A program made the translations under genes and the position numbers. Below the pieces are notes generated by a model. The model was not told where the DNA came from, did not search any database, and worked only from the letters and a program-made list of their open reading frames with translations. This document shows, piece by piece, positions 6,584-7,462 of a DNA stretch of 7,462 nucleotides (its first letter is position 1; every line of letters starts with the position of its first letter). The DNA is from Chloroflexota bacterium (lineage in GTDB: Bacteria > Chloroflexota > UBA6077 > FW602-bin22 > JACPQP01): positions 1 through 7,462 of the forward strand of contig JACPQP010000533.1 in NCBI GenBank assembly GCA_016190465.1, given 5' to 3'.

Positions 6584-6673
6584 CCGGGCGCGGGCGGTTT
6601 CACGACTTCGACCCGACGGTAGGGTGCTGTAAAGAAAGCAGGGAATGGTAGCCACGGAGAATGGGGGAAGCTC

Positions 6674-7462
6674 GTGCTCGGGCTGGTGACGCTGGCGCTG
6701 GCGCCTGGCGCCGAGGGGACAGACCGGCCCAGTCCGCGCTCCCCGGGCTTCCTCAACTTCTTGAGGCGACGATTGGGCACCTCTGACCCGTCTCCGGCTG
6801 ACCGCGATTCGCTGGCTGCCGCCCAGGTTGACCTGGCAGCTTTCGCCATCCCGATCCTCGACGCACTCGCGGTGGTGGTCAAGACAACCGGTGAGCCCGA
6901 GGTAGCTGGCCGCGTGGCGGTCGAGCGCCTCGGGATGGTTGTCGGCAGTGACGCTTCCTTTCTGCTGAGCCGGACCGGCACCGGCTGGAGCTATCTCGCC
7001 CTCGACAGCATCTCACCCGAGGCGATTCGCCAGTCGCCAATCGTGGCAACCGTTGCCGCAGAGGAACAGGGGCTCGCCGAGAGCGCACTTCAGCGTGATG
7101 AGGTCATCGCGATTGGCGATCTGGCCGCTGACCACCGGTGGTGGGGGCGGTCAGACCGGTTGGGGGGACTACGGTCGTTGGCGCTGGTGCCGATCCGGGC
7201 CGGAGATGACCTGATCGGCGTCCTCGGCTTTGCTGCCGAGCGGGCAGGCGTATTCGACGAAGCAGCTTTGGCGGCTGTCCACCGAGCTGCGCCGCTGCTG
7301 GCCGCGGCGCTGACCTACCGACTCGAGCGGCACCGAGCCGGTGACTTGGACAAGCAGCTCGATCTGATCGAGCGCGGTCGGACCGAGTTCCTGGCGACCG
7401 TCGCCCACGAGTTCCGCACCCCGCTATCATCGATCAAGGCATCCTCTGACGTGCTCCTGGAG
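6674..7462 (+). CDS. GAF-domain sensor histidine kinase, partial (cut by window end)
   Basis: The frame is open from 6623 to the window end, and 263 residues are visible. No ATG occurs in the N-terminal part. The GTG at 6674 is chosen because GGGGGA lies about five bases upstream; this start is tentative. Residues from about 60 to 212 form a GAF-like sensor domain (ERLGMVVGSDASFLL, LRSLALVPIRAGDDLIGVLGF, then a helical AALAAVHRAAPLLAAAL). A linker helix leads to the dimerisation and phosphotransfer domain with FLATVAHEFRTPLSSI; His245 is the predicted phosphorylated histidine. The ATP-binding domain lies outside the window. Only a weak hydrophobic run follows the start (LGLVTLALAPGA) and no clear transmembrane helix, so the kinase is probably cytosolic and senses an internal ligand or redox state. 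It is divergent from the OmpR-type regulator, its likely partner. Confidence 0.85.
   Translation, partial: MLGLVTLALAPGAEGTDRPSPRSPGFLNFLRRRLGTSDPSPADRDSLAAAQVDLAAFAIPILDALAVVVKTTGEPEVAGRVAVERLGMVVGSDASFLLSRTGTGWSYLALDSISPEAIRQSPIVATVAAEEQGLAESALQRDEVIAIGDLAADHRWWGRSDRLGGLRSLALVPIRAGDDLIGVLGFAAERAGVFDEAALAAVHRAAPLLAAALTYRLERHRAGDLDKQLDLIERGRTEFLATVAHEFRTPLSSIKASSDVLLE

Larger units (their letters stand above)
6232..6673. other. Divergent intergenic regulatory region
   Basis: These 442 bases separate the minus-strand response-regulator operon from the plus-strand kinase. I find no convincing gene in them: the open frames on both strands are low-complexity shadows without family features. The content is regulatory, with one promoter candidate per strand and three short hairpins, each listed separately. 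The two -10 elements lie about 150 bases apart and point outwards, leaving roughly 120 bases between the promoters for regulator binding. Confidence 0.7.

Noticed and set aside
6232..6981. N-terminal extension of the response regulator to an ATG at 6981
   Set aside because: The added 250 residues are low complexity, cross both promoter candidates and run antisense to the kinase GAF region. The start at 6231 gives the standard family length.
1..7462. CRISPR array, tRNA or rRNA gene
   Set aside because: No regularly spaced direct repeats and no recognisable tRNA or rRNA sequence blocks were found on either strand.

Overview
The window comes from a GC-rich bacterial chromosome. The style of the response regulator, the cytosolic GAF histidine kinase, and the thioredoxin-fold and phosphohydrolase genes recall Chloroflexota or a similar deep-branching high-GC soil or thermal lineage. 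That placement is an impression from protein style, not a phylogenetic result.

Left part (1-1482): a sparse, eroded region. It holds a short hairpin (157-178), a 108-residue zinc-ribbon protein (202-528, minus), an unrecognised 85-residue reading frame with a strong ribosome binding site (647-904, minus), and the wreck of a large serine recombinase (1019-1325, plus). The recombinase has lost both ends and an internal segment. Two strong inverted repeats (1398-1427 and 1448-1479) separate this region from the conserved block, and the second probably marks the end of the transcript entering from the right.

Middle part (1483-6231): three closely spaced minus-strand genes that look like one operon. 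In transcription order they are an OmpR/KdpE-type response regulator, a YyaL/SPATA20-type protein (DUF255 thioredoxin-like domain plus alpha/alpha-barrel), and a cytosolic alkaline-phosphatase-superfamily phosphohydrolase. The gaps are 24 and 18 bases, and each downstream gene has its own Shine-Dalgarno sequence.

Right part (6232-7462): a 442-base divergent intergenic region with one promoter candidate per strand. Each has an extended -10 element, and palindromes lie close by. It leads rightward into a GAF-domain histidine kinase whose gene is cut by the window edge just after its phosphorylated-histidine motif. The kinase and regulator are divergent neighbours and probably a cognate pair. 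If so, the unusual point is the output: the regulator is cotranscribed with two enzymes whose physiological substrates are not established.
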